This document shows, in pieces, positions 44,693-55,691 of a stretch of DNA of 64,000 nt; the stretch's first letter is position 1, and every line of letters starts with the position of its first letter. Source of the DNA: Massariosphaeria phaeospora. Taxonomy: Eukaryota; Ascomycota; Dothideomycetes; Pleosporales. Position numbers and translations under genes: made by a program. Under the pieces are notes generated by a model that worked only from the letters and a program-made list of their open reading frames with translations, ran no database searches and was not told where the DNA came from. The DNA lies in assembly GCA_011032825.1 (NCBI GenBank), contig JAADJZ010000006.1:62001-126000 (forward strand), in the 5' to 3' direction.

Positions 44693-46465
44693 CTACATCT
44701 TATTGAAGACATTCGTCCCTCCAAGTCCTGTTTCCGACCCATCCCTAATCCTTCGATCGACATCCGGACTCGAAAAATCGTCTCGTAGACTCTCAAACAG
44801 AACACTGTACTCGGCCTCTGCACCAGCCATCAGATCAAAGCTTTCTCCACTCTCGCTTCCATTCTTTTCGTGCACATCAACGCCTCCATCCCACCACCGA
44901 CCCTGCTCGCCGATCCAATCAGCACCGCCAGTCTTGCGTTCTCGCCTAACGACTTCTTTTTCCTCAAGCGGGAAAATCGGCAATTCCGACTTGGAAGGGA
45001 GGATTGTGCGGCGATGCCACGCGCCGAGGAACATGCCCTCGGGGTCCACTTCGTTCCTGACGCGCAGGTAGTCGTCAAGGTCTGACTCATACACTGATGA
45101 GAGATAGGCATGGTCTACTGATTCAAAATTCTTGGCCCAATGAGGCCGGCCGTTGTATTCCTTCATCAGGTGTTCGAAAGCTTGATAATATCGTTCGCGG
45201 CATACGGGGTCTTGGCCGTAAGGGCGGTAGAGGGTGGCGTTGAGGTAGAGCGAAGGACTATGCTCAAACGAGGTGTCGAGATAAGGGCGTGGTGTTCTGT
45301 TCACCGTATTTGCCACTCGGACCTCGATAGGGGAATGGACATAAAGTCCTTTCGGGCTAAAAGGGATGGCAGAGCCGTGCTCATCACCGTTGAGCCACTT
45401 GGTTAAACGAGTCAAGGCTTCGGGGCCATCGGACAACGGGATACTCCACTCGTTGACGAATTGCGAATAGAGGCAGTTCATGAGCAACCCAGTCCGCTGC
45501 TCTTCAACGGCGCTGGTGACGGCGCGAGGCTTGAAGCCATACTGCATGCCAAACACAAACCACTCAATCCAGGGGAGAGTACGAGGAACGTACTGCGAGA
45601 CCCAAAGCAGGATGTGGTAGGTGTGATAACCAACGCTTCCGCCATACCAGTTGTATTCTGGCTTTCGAGGCGGTTTTGTAGTCTTGGAGGCCCGCCACAC
45701 GACAGCACGGCGTAGATAGGGCAGCCACCAGACGCGCACAAAGTCATCCGACGTCCACAGACCTTTGTTCCACTCCGCAAATATATCGTCAATGGGCAAG
45801 ATGGTCTGCACCCACTCAATGTCGGAGTGCTCGACCATCTGGAACTCGATCTCGACGATGATGCCCAATGCGCCGAGAGAGACCAAGGCAGCCCGGAAGA
45901 GGTCTGGCGACTGTGAAGCCGAGCACTTCACCGCCTGGCCGTTGGCGAGCACGATGCGCAAACTGAGCACCGAGTCGGACAGGAGGCCGTGGAAAATGGA
46001 GCTGCCGTGGGTGGCAGTCGCAATGGCACCCGCCAGCGACTGGTCGTCGATGGAGCCCAGGTTGGGCATGGTCAGGCCGTGTTCCTTGGCCGCCAGATTC
46101 AGGCTGTGCATCCGTATCCCCGCCTGCACCATCATTGTCTTGCGCTCCTTGTCGACCGCCAACACCTGAGCGAAGTCATCGAGGTTCACCATCCAGGCCG
46201 ACGTGCACGTGAGCTCCGAAGGCGAGTGTGCGCAGCCGACCGTCACCAGCCTGCGCCGCATGCGCCGCGCCAGTGTGACGATCTTCTGTACCTCGGTGAG
46301 GCTCTGCGGGCGGATGTACAGCTCCGGGCGGGAGTGGAAGGTGCGCGCCCATGTGTGGTGCACATGGGACTGCGATGCGCGGAAGGCGACGTCGGGTTCG
46401 AGCTTCTCGAGTTCTGCGGCGAGGTGCGAGGGCATGCTGGCCGGCGAGAAGGGGGGGTGCGCCAT
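44693..46465 (-). CDS. ALO1: D-arabinono-1,4-lactone oxidase
   Basis: Mitochondrial outer-membrane FAD enzyme for the last step of D-erythroascorbate synthesis. Single exon of 590 residues from the ATG at 46465. An in-frame upstream extension to 46618 is leader-like. The N-terminal PCMH FAD domain (about 45-215) has VTVGCAHSPSEL with His80, the site of covalent flavin attachment in the family. NLGSIDDQSLAGAIATATHGS is also present. The C-terminal ALO domain has the family ending GRPHWAKNFE near residue 500 and DLDDYLRVRNEVDPEGMF. A helix near FVNEWSIPL and hydrophobic segments agree with membrane association. A (CAA)n tract lies in the leader. Confidence 0.95.
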   Translation of the reverse strand: MAHPPFSPASMPSHLAAELEKLEPDVAFRASQSHVHHTWARTFHSRPELYIRPQSLTEVQKIVTLARRMRRRLVTVGCAHSPSELTCTSAWMVNLDDFAQVLAVDKERKTMMVQAGIRMHSLNLAAKEHGLTMPNLGSIDDQSLAGAIATATHGSSIFHGLLSDSVLSLRIVLANGQAVKCSASQSPDLFRAALVSLGALGIIVEIEFQMVEHSDIEWVQTILPIDDIFAEWNKGLWTSDDFVRVWWLPYLRRAVVWRASKTTKPPRKPEYNWYGGSVGYHTYHILLWVSQYVPRTLPWIEWFVFGMQYGFKPRAVTSAVEEQRTGLLMNCLYSQFVNEWSIPLSDGPEALTRLTKWLNGDEHGSAIPFSPKGLYVHSPIEVRVANTVNRTPRPYLDTSFEHSPSLYLNATLYRPYGQDPVCRERYYQAFEHLMKEYNGRPHWAKNFESVDHAYLSSVYESDLDDYLRVRNEVDPEGMFLGAWHRRTILPSKSELPIFPLEEKEVVRRERKTGGADWIGEQGRWWDGGVDVHEKNGSESGESFDLMAGAEAEYSVLFESLRDDFSSPDVDRRIRDGSETGLGGTNVFNKM

Positions 46466-47626
46466 GTTGGCTGGTTGGAGCGTGAATCGGACCGCTGAAA
46501 GGGTGGTGACGGCAAGAAGTCGATGACGTTGGTGCCCCGCTGATCGTTGCCACGCAGCTATCAACGCAGCGCTCGAGACTCGAAGAAATCCGCAGGACCG
46601 AAGCGCTTGGGGACGCAAAACATGGGCTGATGTTTAGCGGTCAGACTGCTCGCCATGGCGCGGCTGTTGTTGTTGTTGTTGTTGTTGTGGCAGGACAGTG
46701 GGCGAGGGCAAAGCGAGGAGGGGGAGGGGTCCAGATGATGGTTCCATCTGATGCCAGCTCGAAAAAAGATTAGCGCGCCAAGGCTCAATGTGCCGACCCC
46801 ATCTGGAGTCCCAGCCTCAACCTCTTTTCTACCAGGACACATCTGCAAACTGCAAAATCAACGGGGCTCTCGTTTTCGAGCAACTACCCTAGTTCTGCGG
46901 CTCAAGTGGGCTGCGCCGAGTCTTTCACATACGCCAAAGCGACACTCTAGGCGTTTGGTGTGCCTGGAAGAGGGCTTGATTGGGCTCGGGTTCCAACCGA
47001 GGGGCATATGTAGGATCGTGTCTGACTGAACAGGGGTTCCTGGGGACCCTTATCAGTCTGTACACAGTATATCGGTACTGGTAAGTTGTCGCTATTCAGG
47101 TACCCCTTGGCTAACTCCTTCTAGTCTAGCGTCCCCAATCAACCTCATCAGAGCTCAACCCCACCCTGCTTGCCCTTGACTCCCGGCCCTCACATCGCTA
47201 CGCATGCCTTCATCCGTCTTGCAGCATCCGAAATGTGTAACGCCTGCCTTAACCCCCTATCCCCAGCAGATACCCAGAAGCAATAGCGGTATACCGGCGT
47301 CAAAGGAAAGCAACCGATTGGACCAGCTCCGAGCGCCACATCCATGGCCAAAAGAAAAGTCCGAACGAGCTGAAAATATAGTCAACATACATGTACGAGA
47401 ACGCGGGAAGGCCCAAGTAAGTGTGGTGCGAGATGCTGTAGGTCACAGGTGTATGCAGAGCTTTTCTTTTCGTATCGTTTCGGGCTGCAGTGCGGCTGTG
47501 GAGCTGGCCGAGGGTAGACTGCATACATGAAAGTATATACTGAACACCAGTGCGCCAGCATGCCGGCGGACGCTGTGCTGTATTTTCTCTCGCCTTCATT
47601 GTCTGCTCTAATTCTTCGACTTCGCG
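46466..47626. other. Divergent intergenic region
   Basis: Promoter space between ALO1 (-) and the five-exon membrane gene (+). Apart from the trinucleotide repeat no feature is recognised. Confidence 0.45.
46664..46688 (+). repeat. (GTT)n microsatellite
   Basis: About eight uninterrupted gtt units lie roughly 200 bp upstream of the ALO1 start codon. Confidence 0.9.
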
Positions 47627-49499
47627 ATGTCTATCTTCCTCTACGTCCTGTCGTTTGTTCTCCTTGTCGCCACTATACATGCACAGAACAACCTTACACA
47701 GACCTTCGACCGCCGTAGCTTCTTCGACGTACGAGATCCATGATCGATAGACATATCAAGTACTAATCCGACTCACAAAGGCCCTTGACCAGAATTGCGG
47801 CTATCTTGCTGAAATCCTAGAAGCGACCCCCGAGCACTCGAAGAACTCGACGAAAGACCGCTTCGGCGTCGCTGAGGTATACAGCGAATGTCTGGCTACG
47901 CAGTATGTCCAATGCCTAAGTGTACTGGCTGGAAGCAGTTTTGACTGAAGCCATACAGATATACCAGCATCTTCGCGTGCTCCAAACCCTTCACGAAGCT
48001 AAAATTCGTCCGCATCGAGCCGTTCCCTGCCATGAAGCGCCTCCAGCTTAACCAGACAAGTACCTGGGAGAACGCGACGATTCCCAGTTTCACGAAGAAG
48101 GGTGGGAAGGAGAAGCTTCCGCGTCTAGTGCCGGTACATGGCCCTGGCTCCTGAATAACTTGATCATATCGCTGACGATGCTGTAGATTATGGAGAAAGC
48201 CTGTGTTTTCGACTACGGATACCTCACCAACAGTACATGCTGCGAGAACCTTGATGCTAAAGAGCCTTGCGGAGAGGAATCATTCAATCTGCTCTCTTGT
48301 AGTATCCAGAGGTATGCACCACTCTCCCAAAGACATACACACATGGCAGAACCCCGCAATTGATACCGCCCAGCCTCCGCACGTACGTCGGCTGCACCGC
48401 CAAAGACAACGTCGACGTCTCCCAATGCGTCGTGGGCACCGCATCGCGCATCAACTTCGTGCCGATCGGCTTCCAAATCGACAGCAACGGCAACGCCTGC
48501 CCCGAGGCAACGTCCACCATCATGCATCTGGCGCGCGTCACCATAGTCGATTTCTTCGTCTTCTTCCTCTTTGACAACCCCGGGTTCTGGATCCGCATCT
48601 GGCGCCGCTTCGTCCGGGGCGAGAATATCGCCGTCCGCACCCGCAGCTTCCGCGTCTCGAACTTCGGCTTGTGGGCCACAATCGCAAAGGACGTGTGCGA
48701 GAACGTCGTGTTGGTGGGCGTTGTGCTGCAGCGCCAGGGGTATAAGATCGACCTGTTCAAGAACTTCGTCATGTTTTCTGTCCGCCCACGCGGCGCTTTC
48801 TTCCACGCGCTGCTCGGTTACATTGACGGCGGCTGGGGCCCGGACGCCATGATCGACATGATTGCACAGATCTTGCTCTCCGTGTTTGGAGGCTACGTCG
48901 CGCTGTTCGGGGCCGTGTCCGCGAACCACACGCTGGATCCCTCGCGACCCTTGTGGTGGAAGACGTACGTCGTCGGCGGCGCCATGGCGAGCATCGTTAG
49001 CGACTTCCTGTCGCTATACATGTTCGCCGTCGGCATCTCCCTAACGCTCGTCTGCTGCGGTGGCGCCGCCGTCCTCGCCTATCTCGTCACCGTCCCCGCC
49101 GTGCTGGCCTGGCTCATGCTCATCGTCTCCCCCTTCAAGGAACTGATGCTCATGATCAAAAACATGTACAACCTACTGCGGCGCCGCTCGCGCCACCAGG
49201 ACCCTGAATCGCTCTTTTCTTTCCACAACGTGTGGTTCTCGCGGTGGTACAAGATCTCCATGTTCATATCGCTTGTGTTGTTCATCGGCAGCTGGATGTT
49301 CTGGAATGGGTTCCTGCGCCTCAGTGGCGATCTGTACTGCCCGCAGGATCTGGCGTATTTAGATTTGACGATGATAGGATTTTATGCGGCGTGTGTTGTT
49401 GTGAGGAAGCTGTTTAGCTTTTTGCAGGGGGAGAAGGCGGTTGTGGAGGACGAGGTAGCAGAGGTGATAGGGCTGCAGGAGTTCACGAAGATGCCTTGA
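47627..49499 (+). CDS. Secreted-domain multi-pass membrane protein, five exons
   Basis: Exons 47627-47728, 47781-47902, 47959-48133, 48187-48311 and 48350-49499 keep one frame and give 557 residues. A signal peptide (MSIFLYVLSFVLLVATIHAQ) is followed by a Cys-containing luminal domain of about 230 residues with several pairs (DQNCGYL, FACSKPF, NSTCCENLDAKEPC, VGCTAKDN, VSQCVVG). Then come about six hydrophobic helices, including VDFFVFFLF, MIAQILLSVFGGYVALFGAV, GISLTLVCCGGAAVLAYL and KISMFISLVLFIGSWMFW. A short cytoplasmic tail ends the protein. The last intron would be only 38 nt, so that boundary is the weakest. The architecture suggests a receptor-like or transport-related surface protein, but no named family is recognised. 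Confidence 0.75.
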
Positions 49500-49719
49500 T
49501 AGAGGTGAGGTGCAGTATTTAATGACGGACTTGATGATTGTATGTACCATAGTAGGAATAGCAAATGATAATTTAGGAGATACAAGAACACATGCGCGAG
49601 GAAGACAAACGAAACTAGGTATTTCCCTGAAGCCCTTTGAACGCCAAACGCCATCCGATATCTGCTGCAAGCCCAAGTCGACAAGTGATTGACCATTATG
49701 ATCCGGACATCGAAAACCC

Positions 49720-49981
49720 TCATTCGTGTTTATCTTCTTCCTGTTCCAACAAACGAGTCCCATATGCAGACATCGCCTGGTTTCCCCGTTGCATTTGCTG
49801 TTGCCAACGCGTCCGTGCTGCATCGATCGTATTGCCCTCGGCTCGAGCTTCGATAGCGGTGTATGTAAATGAGAGAGCTGCATATCTGTTAGTTTGCAAC
49901 TCGGTGATATCGTTGGTGTCAGTCAGGCTTACCAAGAAAGGCAGCGAGTGCAGGCCCGTAAGACTTAGTGGCGATGGGCAT
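49720..49981 (-). CDS. 68-residue conserved-looking small protein
   Basis: Exon 1 is 49981-49933 and exon 2 is 49877-49720, with a 55-nt intron (gtaagc, branch ctgac, gcag) joined in phase 1. The product starts MPIATKSYGPALAAFLALSF, an N-terminal hydrophobic helix, and continues as a charged helix (EARAEGNTIDAARTRWQQQM, then YGTRLLEQEEDKHE). The size and layout fit a small mitochondrial or ER membrane subunit, which is inference only. The consensus splice sites and clean reading frame support a real gene. Confidence 0.6.
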
Positions 49982-50877
49982 GATGTTTGGATGCGAGTAG
50001 CTGAATGCAAAGTTGGATAGCCGATCGGGGAGGTTGGTTGCTGGTTTTGGAAGATGGTGGTTGGATTCGGTTTGTGTATGGGCAGATGGGGTGTACGTTG
50101 ATTTGGCTTGTGTATGGGCAGATGTGATGTACTTTGCTTTGAGTAGAGGTGACTGATGTCGTAGATGAAGTGGGAACTGCACCTAGCTTTTGTAGTGGTG
50201 ACACGCAAGTACGCAATAGCTTTAGGCACGGTGGATTCCGATGACTTTTGCCCGGAACATCATCGTATAGCGTGATACTGTCAAATCTTACCTAGTTTCC
50301 CTTCCACACACCACCTGAGTCTTGCGTCAGGTAACTCTGGACTCCGGCTGAGCCCGAAGCTATACAGTGATATGATTGGTAGATTGAGAAACAGGAAGCA
50401 GGAGAATATGATCTCAAGTCTTGATGTTAACAGCATCTGGGAACGTGAGGTGGCGAGATACTGAACTCATGTGGAGCGTTGTTGGGTGGGGTGATCTGGG
50501 TCCTAAAAGTCGTACGACAAAACCGTGACAGCAACGGCAGCAACGACAGCGAAGAATAGGGACCCGAGCTACAGAATACCGTTTGGATCTACTCACGATG
50601 ATGAAGCGGACTGAAGATGCACTGTATAGCTGAAATGCGGGGTGAAAGTTGAGGTATATACTCCACTCGGTACTTCAGACCTCGGCTAGTATCATTTTTG
50701 GTATAGCGCCTTAGCATGCGCCAGCACCTCTTACCCATCGACTTCGCCATATCCATCTCCATCATCATCATTTCCCATCATTATCGTCAACCAGTTTTGA
50801 ACATACCGGTACTGTTCATAACTATTGTCTTTTGCATATCAGCCTTGACTGTAGCCCCGGGCCTCTTATCGTGCCGC
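49982..50877. other. Intergenic region
   Basis: Contains a doubled segment (tttg(t/g)gtatgggcagatg) near 50070 and 50106 in the leader of the 68-residue gene. No other gene is recognised. Confidence 0.45.
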
Positions 50878-51765
50878 TCAAGTCTTCTTCTTCAGAGCAC
50901 CTCCATCGACAGTAATGTCTTGCTACACGTCAAATTAGCATGGCCACTGGGCAAGGAAAGGACAACACTTTACCCCGGTAACGAATGCTGCATCTATCAG
51001 ATACAAAGCCGCATCTGCAATGTCCTTGGGGCGACCGGCTCGATTCGTTGGATGATCGTCGACGTCCTTCTCCGCCACCTGCTCTTCCCAACCAGTGCCC
51101 TTCTCATCGCCCTCCTTACACTCATGCGCCACTTTTATTCGACCAGGCGCAATGAGATTGACCCGAATTCCCAAATGACCGAGGCTGATGGCCATAGCCT
51201 GCGTCAAACCAAGCTGTCCCGCTTTCGTCGCGGCATATCCCTCCTGGTTTGGATCACTCATCTGTGCTCGGAAAGAACCGATGTGGATGATGCAGGGTCC
51301 GGCTTCGTGGATTTGTTGTGCTCCAGTCTTGTTGTCGGCAGCTTGTGTCTTCATGTATGGAATGCAGGCCTGGCTGATAACGAAAGCACTGGTCAAATTC
51401 GTCTCGACGTACGCTTGCCATTCCTTCAACGTGTCAGAGTCTTCCATGGTCTTGTTGTCCGACCAGTATGGACTCGCAATGCTGGCATTGTTGACCAAGA
51501 CGTCGATGCGGTTGTCGAAGAATTTTGCCGCTGCTTCCACTTTCTTGCGGATCTCGTCTACATCGCGGAGGTTGCAAATTGCAGATTCGACTTGGCCGCC
51601 CTGGTGGAACTTGGCAAGGTGCACTTTGGTCGTGTGCTCTAGCTCCTCTTCGTTGATATCGAGGATGTAGACCCGATGGCCGGCTTCTAAGAAGTAACGG
51701 CTCATGGCTCGACCGATTCCTCGACCGCCGCCGGTGATGACGATGTTCCTTGAGGACGCAGGCAT
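50878..51765 (-). CDS. Short-chain dehydrogenase/reductase (classical SDR)
   Basis: NAD(P)-dependent oxidoreductase of 278 residues. Exon 1 is 51765-50974 and exon 2 is 50922-50878, joined in phase 0 over a 51-nt intron. The join supplies the expected ending AAFVTG-QDITVDGGALKKKT. Cofactor motif TGGGRGIG is at 11-18, and Asp36 after the second strand suggests NAD(H) preference. NNAS is at 92-95. The catalytic tetrad is Asn123, Ser164, Tyr177 and Lys181 (YAATK). The substrate loop RIKVAHECKEGDEKGTGWEE has no diagnostic match. The similarity is to the glucose-dehydrogenase/FabG-like classical group; the substrate is unknown. Confidence 0.93.
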
Positions 51766-54202
51766 GTTGAAGGATGGTCTTGTCGTTGATTGTTGTAATG
51801 TGAGTTGAGAGTCTGGAGACTGAGGTACGTATGGTCGCCCAAGAAATTATTCCACCAACGTCGATGTGACGTCATATGCCAGCGTCACAAACACTGGACT
51901 GCAGACGGTCAGAACAACTTGACGGAAAACGGGATTAAGCTTTAGTGGACAAGCTTTTGCCTTCGTTCTACCCCTTTTCGCCTACTCCGGCTGGATCTAT
52001 CAAAACATACATAGAAGAATTCGCCTACACGAGTCGCCGGAACGCAAATACTTCATAGCCGTGGCCCTCAGAGATCATACTGTCGCCAGCGCCAGCACCA
52101 GCGTCAATGATATATACTTTTCCAAAGCTCCATCGAGACAATAACTAGCGTGTATGTTATCCTCGGCGGCGCCCGTTTTGCTTTTCGACCTAGCCAATTT
52201 TATTATACGATTACGAGGATCCCGCCAAGTTATGAAACCATCATCGTCCTGACGAGAAGTACAATAGACCACACAGGCGTTATAAGGGGCCGTATCGATG
52301 CCGGGAGAGCATACAGAATATGGGCATGTACTGCAATGCAGGGGCTTGGAGTTCAGCTAATAATTACCAAACGTCGTCCTAACTCAACCCCCATCATCTG
52401 AGTCTCCGTTCCGGCATCAATCTACCCAGTCAATAGGAGTCGAGCATCATCGCGCAATCCAGTCCACCTACCCATCCACCCTTCCACAGCGCTACCGCAC
52501 GCCTCCCGCTGCATCATCTCATAAATTCTGATTTATAGGCCAGGATCCTGACGACATATCAATTTACATGCGACTCTTTTATACTATTAAAAGTGCTTTC
52601 CGCATAGCCGACGGTGGCAGCTCGTTTTGAGGGTGTCGTGAAGTCTGGGTAGTGTGGGTGGGACGGGTGTAGGATGGGTCAATATCCGGGTATGAAGCGT
52701 CTGCCGAAGTCGGCGAGTATACAGTAGGCTGCGGGGAACAAGGATATATCGAGCATTAATTAGAATTGCGGGGGATAAGCGCATGGGGTGAAGAGGCTTA
52801 AAGGTTGCTTGGAAGTGGCGGTCTGATTGGGGTGGGATGGTTGTCTGCAGTGCGTCAGAAACTGTACGGCGTAGGTGAATTCGGCTCATTTCGAGAGACC
52901 TTTTCCTGTTTGAAGCTCCTCGAATAAACAAATATAGCAGGTAAAGAAGAGTTCATAGTTGAATGCTGGATCGCATCTATACCCGGTCAGGCCTAGTCCC
53001 GCCAAGCTTGGTCCCGCTCCCACAACTCGCCTGCGTCATCCAATTCTTCTCTTGAAACCGTACCTTGCATTTCCACATCGCTTCAAGTCCCGCTTAGTCT
53101 ATTCCATCTCTTGAAATCAAGTTCATTGCAGCTACATCCGGCGACTACAATCGAGCGTGCGTAAGGAAAATTTTCCGGAATCTCTGGATGGATAAGTCGA
53201 AAGCATCGGCCAGATTAACAGTCTTCACGTTGAGCGCTAGGCTACTATCGATACAGATGGTCATCTCTCTTTCCACTAGCTTCTTCCTTCTAGACTCAGC
53301 ATTCTGTGTAGAGTGTACTCGTACGCTAGCTGCCATCAAGTCTTGCTGAGAGTTCTATCCCATAGTAGACTCCTGAACGCGTCCCAACCTCCCATGCTTA
53401 AATCTACTAGGTGTTTCTAAGACGATAGCTTCGGGTCCAGCTTCATACTAGGATATTACACCATCTTGCAGCATATCGGAGTAATCAAACACCACCGTCA
53501 ATCTGAACCCCACGACCGGGCTCCCAAGTTTCCAGGTCTATCGTTCAAGTCTCGATTCCCGCCCGCGGCTATACACCCTTGTACTGACGCATAGCTTCAG
53601 GACGAAAGCCAAAGCAAGGAAGACAACAGCTCGATCACAAAATCTCTGAACCGGCTCCTCGGTCAGACCCGGATGAGTTTTCGGGTGATGTGCAATCAAA
53701 AAGTCGTGTCAATACGTAAAAGCGTGGGACATGACTGCTCGAAGTTTCTCAAACCTTGCGAATATCACATCGTTCTCGCATCTTTCATTGGAACTCATTT
53801 GGCAGTAGGACAAGCTTTGGATGATCTACCCGCATAACCCGCCAAGCTCGTAAAGTTAATATGTGCAGCGGTTTCGGGAGCTGATTACGCTCTTTTCGGA
53901 GACTTAGCCGACCACTAATTGCCGGAATCAACGAGACACATATTGGAGAGTAGCACGATCGTATTGCTCATTGTTAAGGCGTCGAGGATGTTTGATGCGA
54001 CCGGTCCGCAATATAAGAAATGTAACAGGTCGAGCTGCAAGCCCTGATCGTCGCTTTCTTCTCTTAGGTACGACCTCATGGACATTCGATTTCAGATTCT
54101 TTTTCTGGATGGACTCGCGGTGTACAGACGTTACTATGTGTTGAGCAGGCGATAGTTTTTGCTCGATCTTTTAGTCAAGCGTTACGGAGGCCGACGTCCG
54201 CT
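51766..54202. other. 2.4-kb region without a recognisable gene
   Basis: It begins with the SDR promoter. Small frames, for example 52587-52931 (-) and 53145-53339 (-), have no domain or splice support. Confidence 0.45.
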
Positions 54203-54934
54203 ATGAGAGCAGCCCTGCCGTCTTCTTCGCTTCTCCTTCTCCTCGCACTCAGCCCTATCTTCGTCAGGCTCATTGCTGCCCAAACATCAGCGCCCCCTCA
54301 CCCGGAACCGTCGTATATCTCGCAGCCGATCCTCCATCCTACCCATGACGACCTCATCGAAGCCGGTGGCATCTTCTCTATCGAATGGACCCCCGATTCC
54401 GCCTTCCAAAACGTAACCTTGGAGATTTGGGACAACACTTCGTGGGGCTACAGCCGTGATTTCGGATCACTATGCTACCACTGGATCAATCCTTTTTGCG
54501 GAACCATCGTGTCTCATGCGCCGAATACGGGGACTTACGAGTGGCATGTCCCGAAGCCAGGCTCCGACTTCCCGCGGGGAGAGTGGGTGTTCTGGATCAA
54601 GATGTACGTGGATGACTTCCTGCATCATGAGATTGGAAACACGTCGCCGGTGTTGAGCTATAGCCAAACTTTTGCGTTCAGGCCGGAACCAGGGCAGGAG
54701 ATACCCACATACAGCGAGACGGAAAGCATACCAACGCCCACCGCGGAGACGTCACAAGCCACGAACTCAGGCAGTGTGAAAAATAGCACGACGGCTATGA
54801 TGTCAGATCCAAGTGCTACGCCTACGGCTAGGTCCGGACAAAACGCTACGTTGCCTATACCAAGTCAAGGGTCAGCCTTCAGATTCGCTCAAATGGTACC
54901 GAGTTTTGTGCTTCTAGTTGTGGGGTTAATCTGA
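54203..54934 (+). CDS. Kre9/Knh1-like GPI-anchored wall protein
   Basis: Single exon of 243 residues. The signal peptide spans residues 1-26 (SSSLLLLLALSPIF...AAQ). A Kre9/Knh-type Ig-like N-terminal domain covers about 40-160 with GGIFSIEWTPDSAFQNVTLEIW and GTYEWHVPKP. A Ser/Thr-rich stalk with several N-glycosylation sites follows. The tail FAQMVPSFVLLVVGLI is a GPI signal. The family is linked to beta-1,6-glucan assembly or wall organisation. The start is preceded by gctATGAG and gives a perfect signal peptide. Confidence 0.85.
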   Translation: MRAALPSSSLLLLLALSPIFVRLIAAQTSAPPHPEPSYISQPILHPTHDDLIEAGGIFSIEWTPDSAFQNVTLEIWDNTSWGYSRDFGSLCYHWINPFCGTIVSHAPNTGTYEWHVPKPGSDFPRGEWVFWIKMYVDDFLHHEIGNTSPVLSYSQTFAFRPEPGQEIPTYSETESIPTPTAETSQATNSGSVKNSTTAMMSDPSATPTARSGQNATLPIPSQGSAFRFAQMVPSFVLLVVGLI

Positions 54935-55691
54935 TTCCTTACATATGTGGAAGCACGTCTCTATTCACAGGAGTTCAGGTGGTTTCTGGGCTGTCAGCCG
55001 CAGCATTTGCATAAATTCAATAGCCGCATAAGAGTTGTTACGGGTCTTTCTCTATAAAGGAAAACTACATTCGCGACAGCAAAAAAATTTGAGATAAGAG
55101 GGGAATACAGATGCGGTAGTCTATACCCAACTAGACCGTAGGACTGGTCTACAGTACTCCTTCGATGGAGGTATCCTGTAATTATCGATATTGTCACTAG
55201 GGTGCGCACGCACTGTATATAGGAAAGGACTACCACCTATCATGACGAACATCTTCTAAGGTTCGTCCTCGACATTGATTCCATCTCAAGCATGTTACAG
55301 CTGACAATACGCAGCGTACTGCTACAACAAAATCCTATTGTTCGCTTTTGCTGCCTATTGTAACAATAGCACAATAAGACCAGGTTGCACGGGCGCCGCC
55401 TTCCCCCACAATCCCACCCACGCCTCCACTTTTATCCAAGCCGCTTCGAGCCACTACAGCTGCCCAAAACCCAGCGTGAAGCCGGAATACCTACCTGCAG
55501 TGAAGGCAGAACCCACATGTCAGTCGCCTTTTGCCACCCTAGCCTAGCCTGCAACAGGCCAAGCGCGATCGAGCGGAAGTAAACATGGCGTCGCTGTCGC
55601 TCGCTGCCGTGCTACCTCCCTCACGGCTCTCCACGCACCTCTATTACTTGCAACTAATTATCAACAAACGCGTTTGGTCCGTCTACTATCT
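54935..55691. other. Intergenic region
   Basis: No certain gene. A 59-residue frame begins at 55585 and runs across the proposed start of the next gene in a different phase (see findings). Confidence 0.4.
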
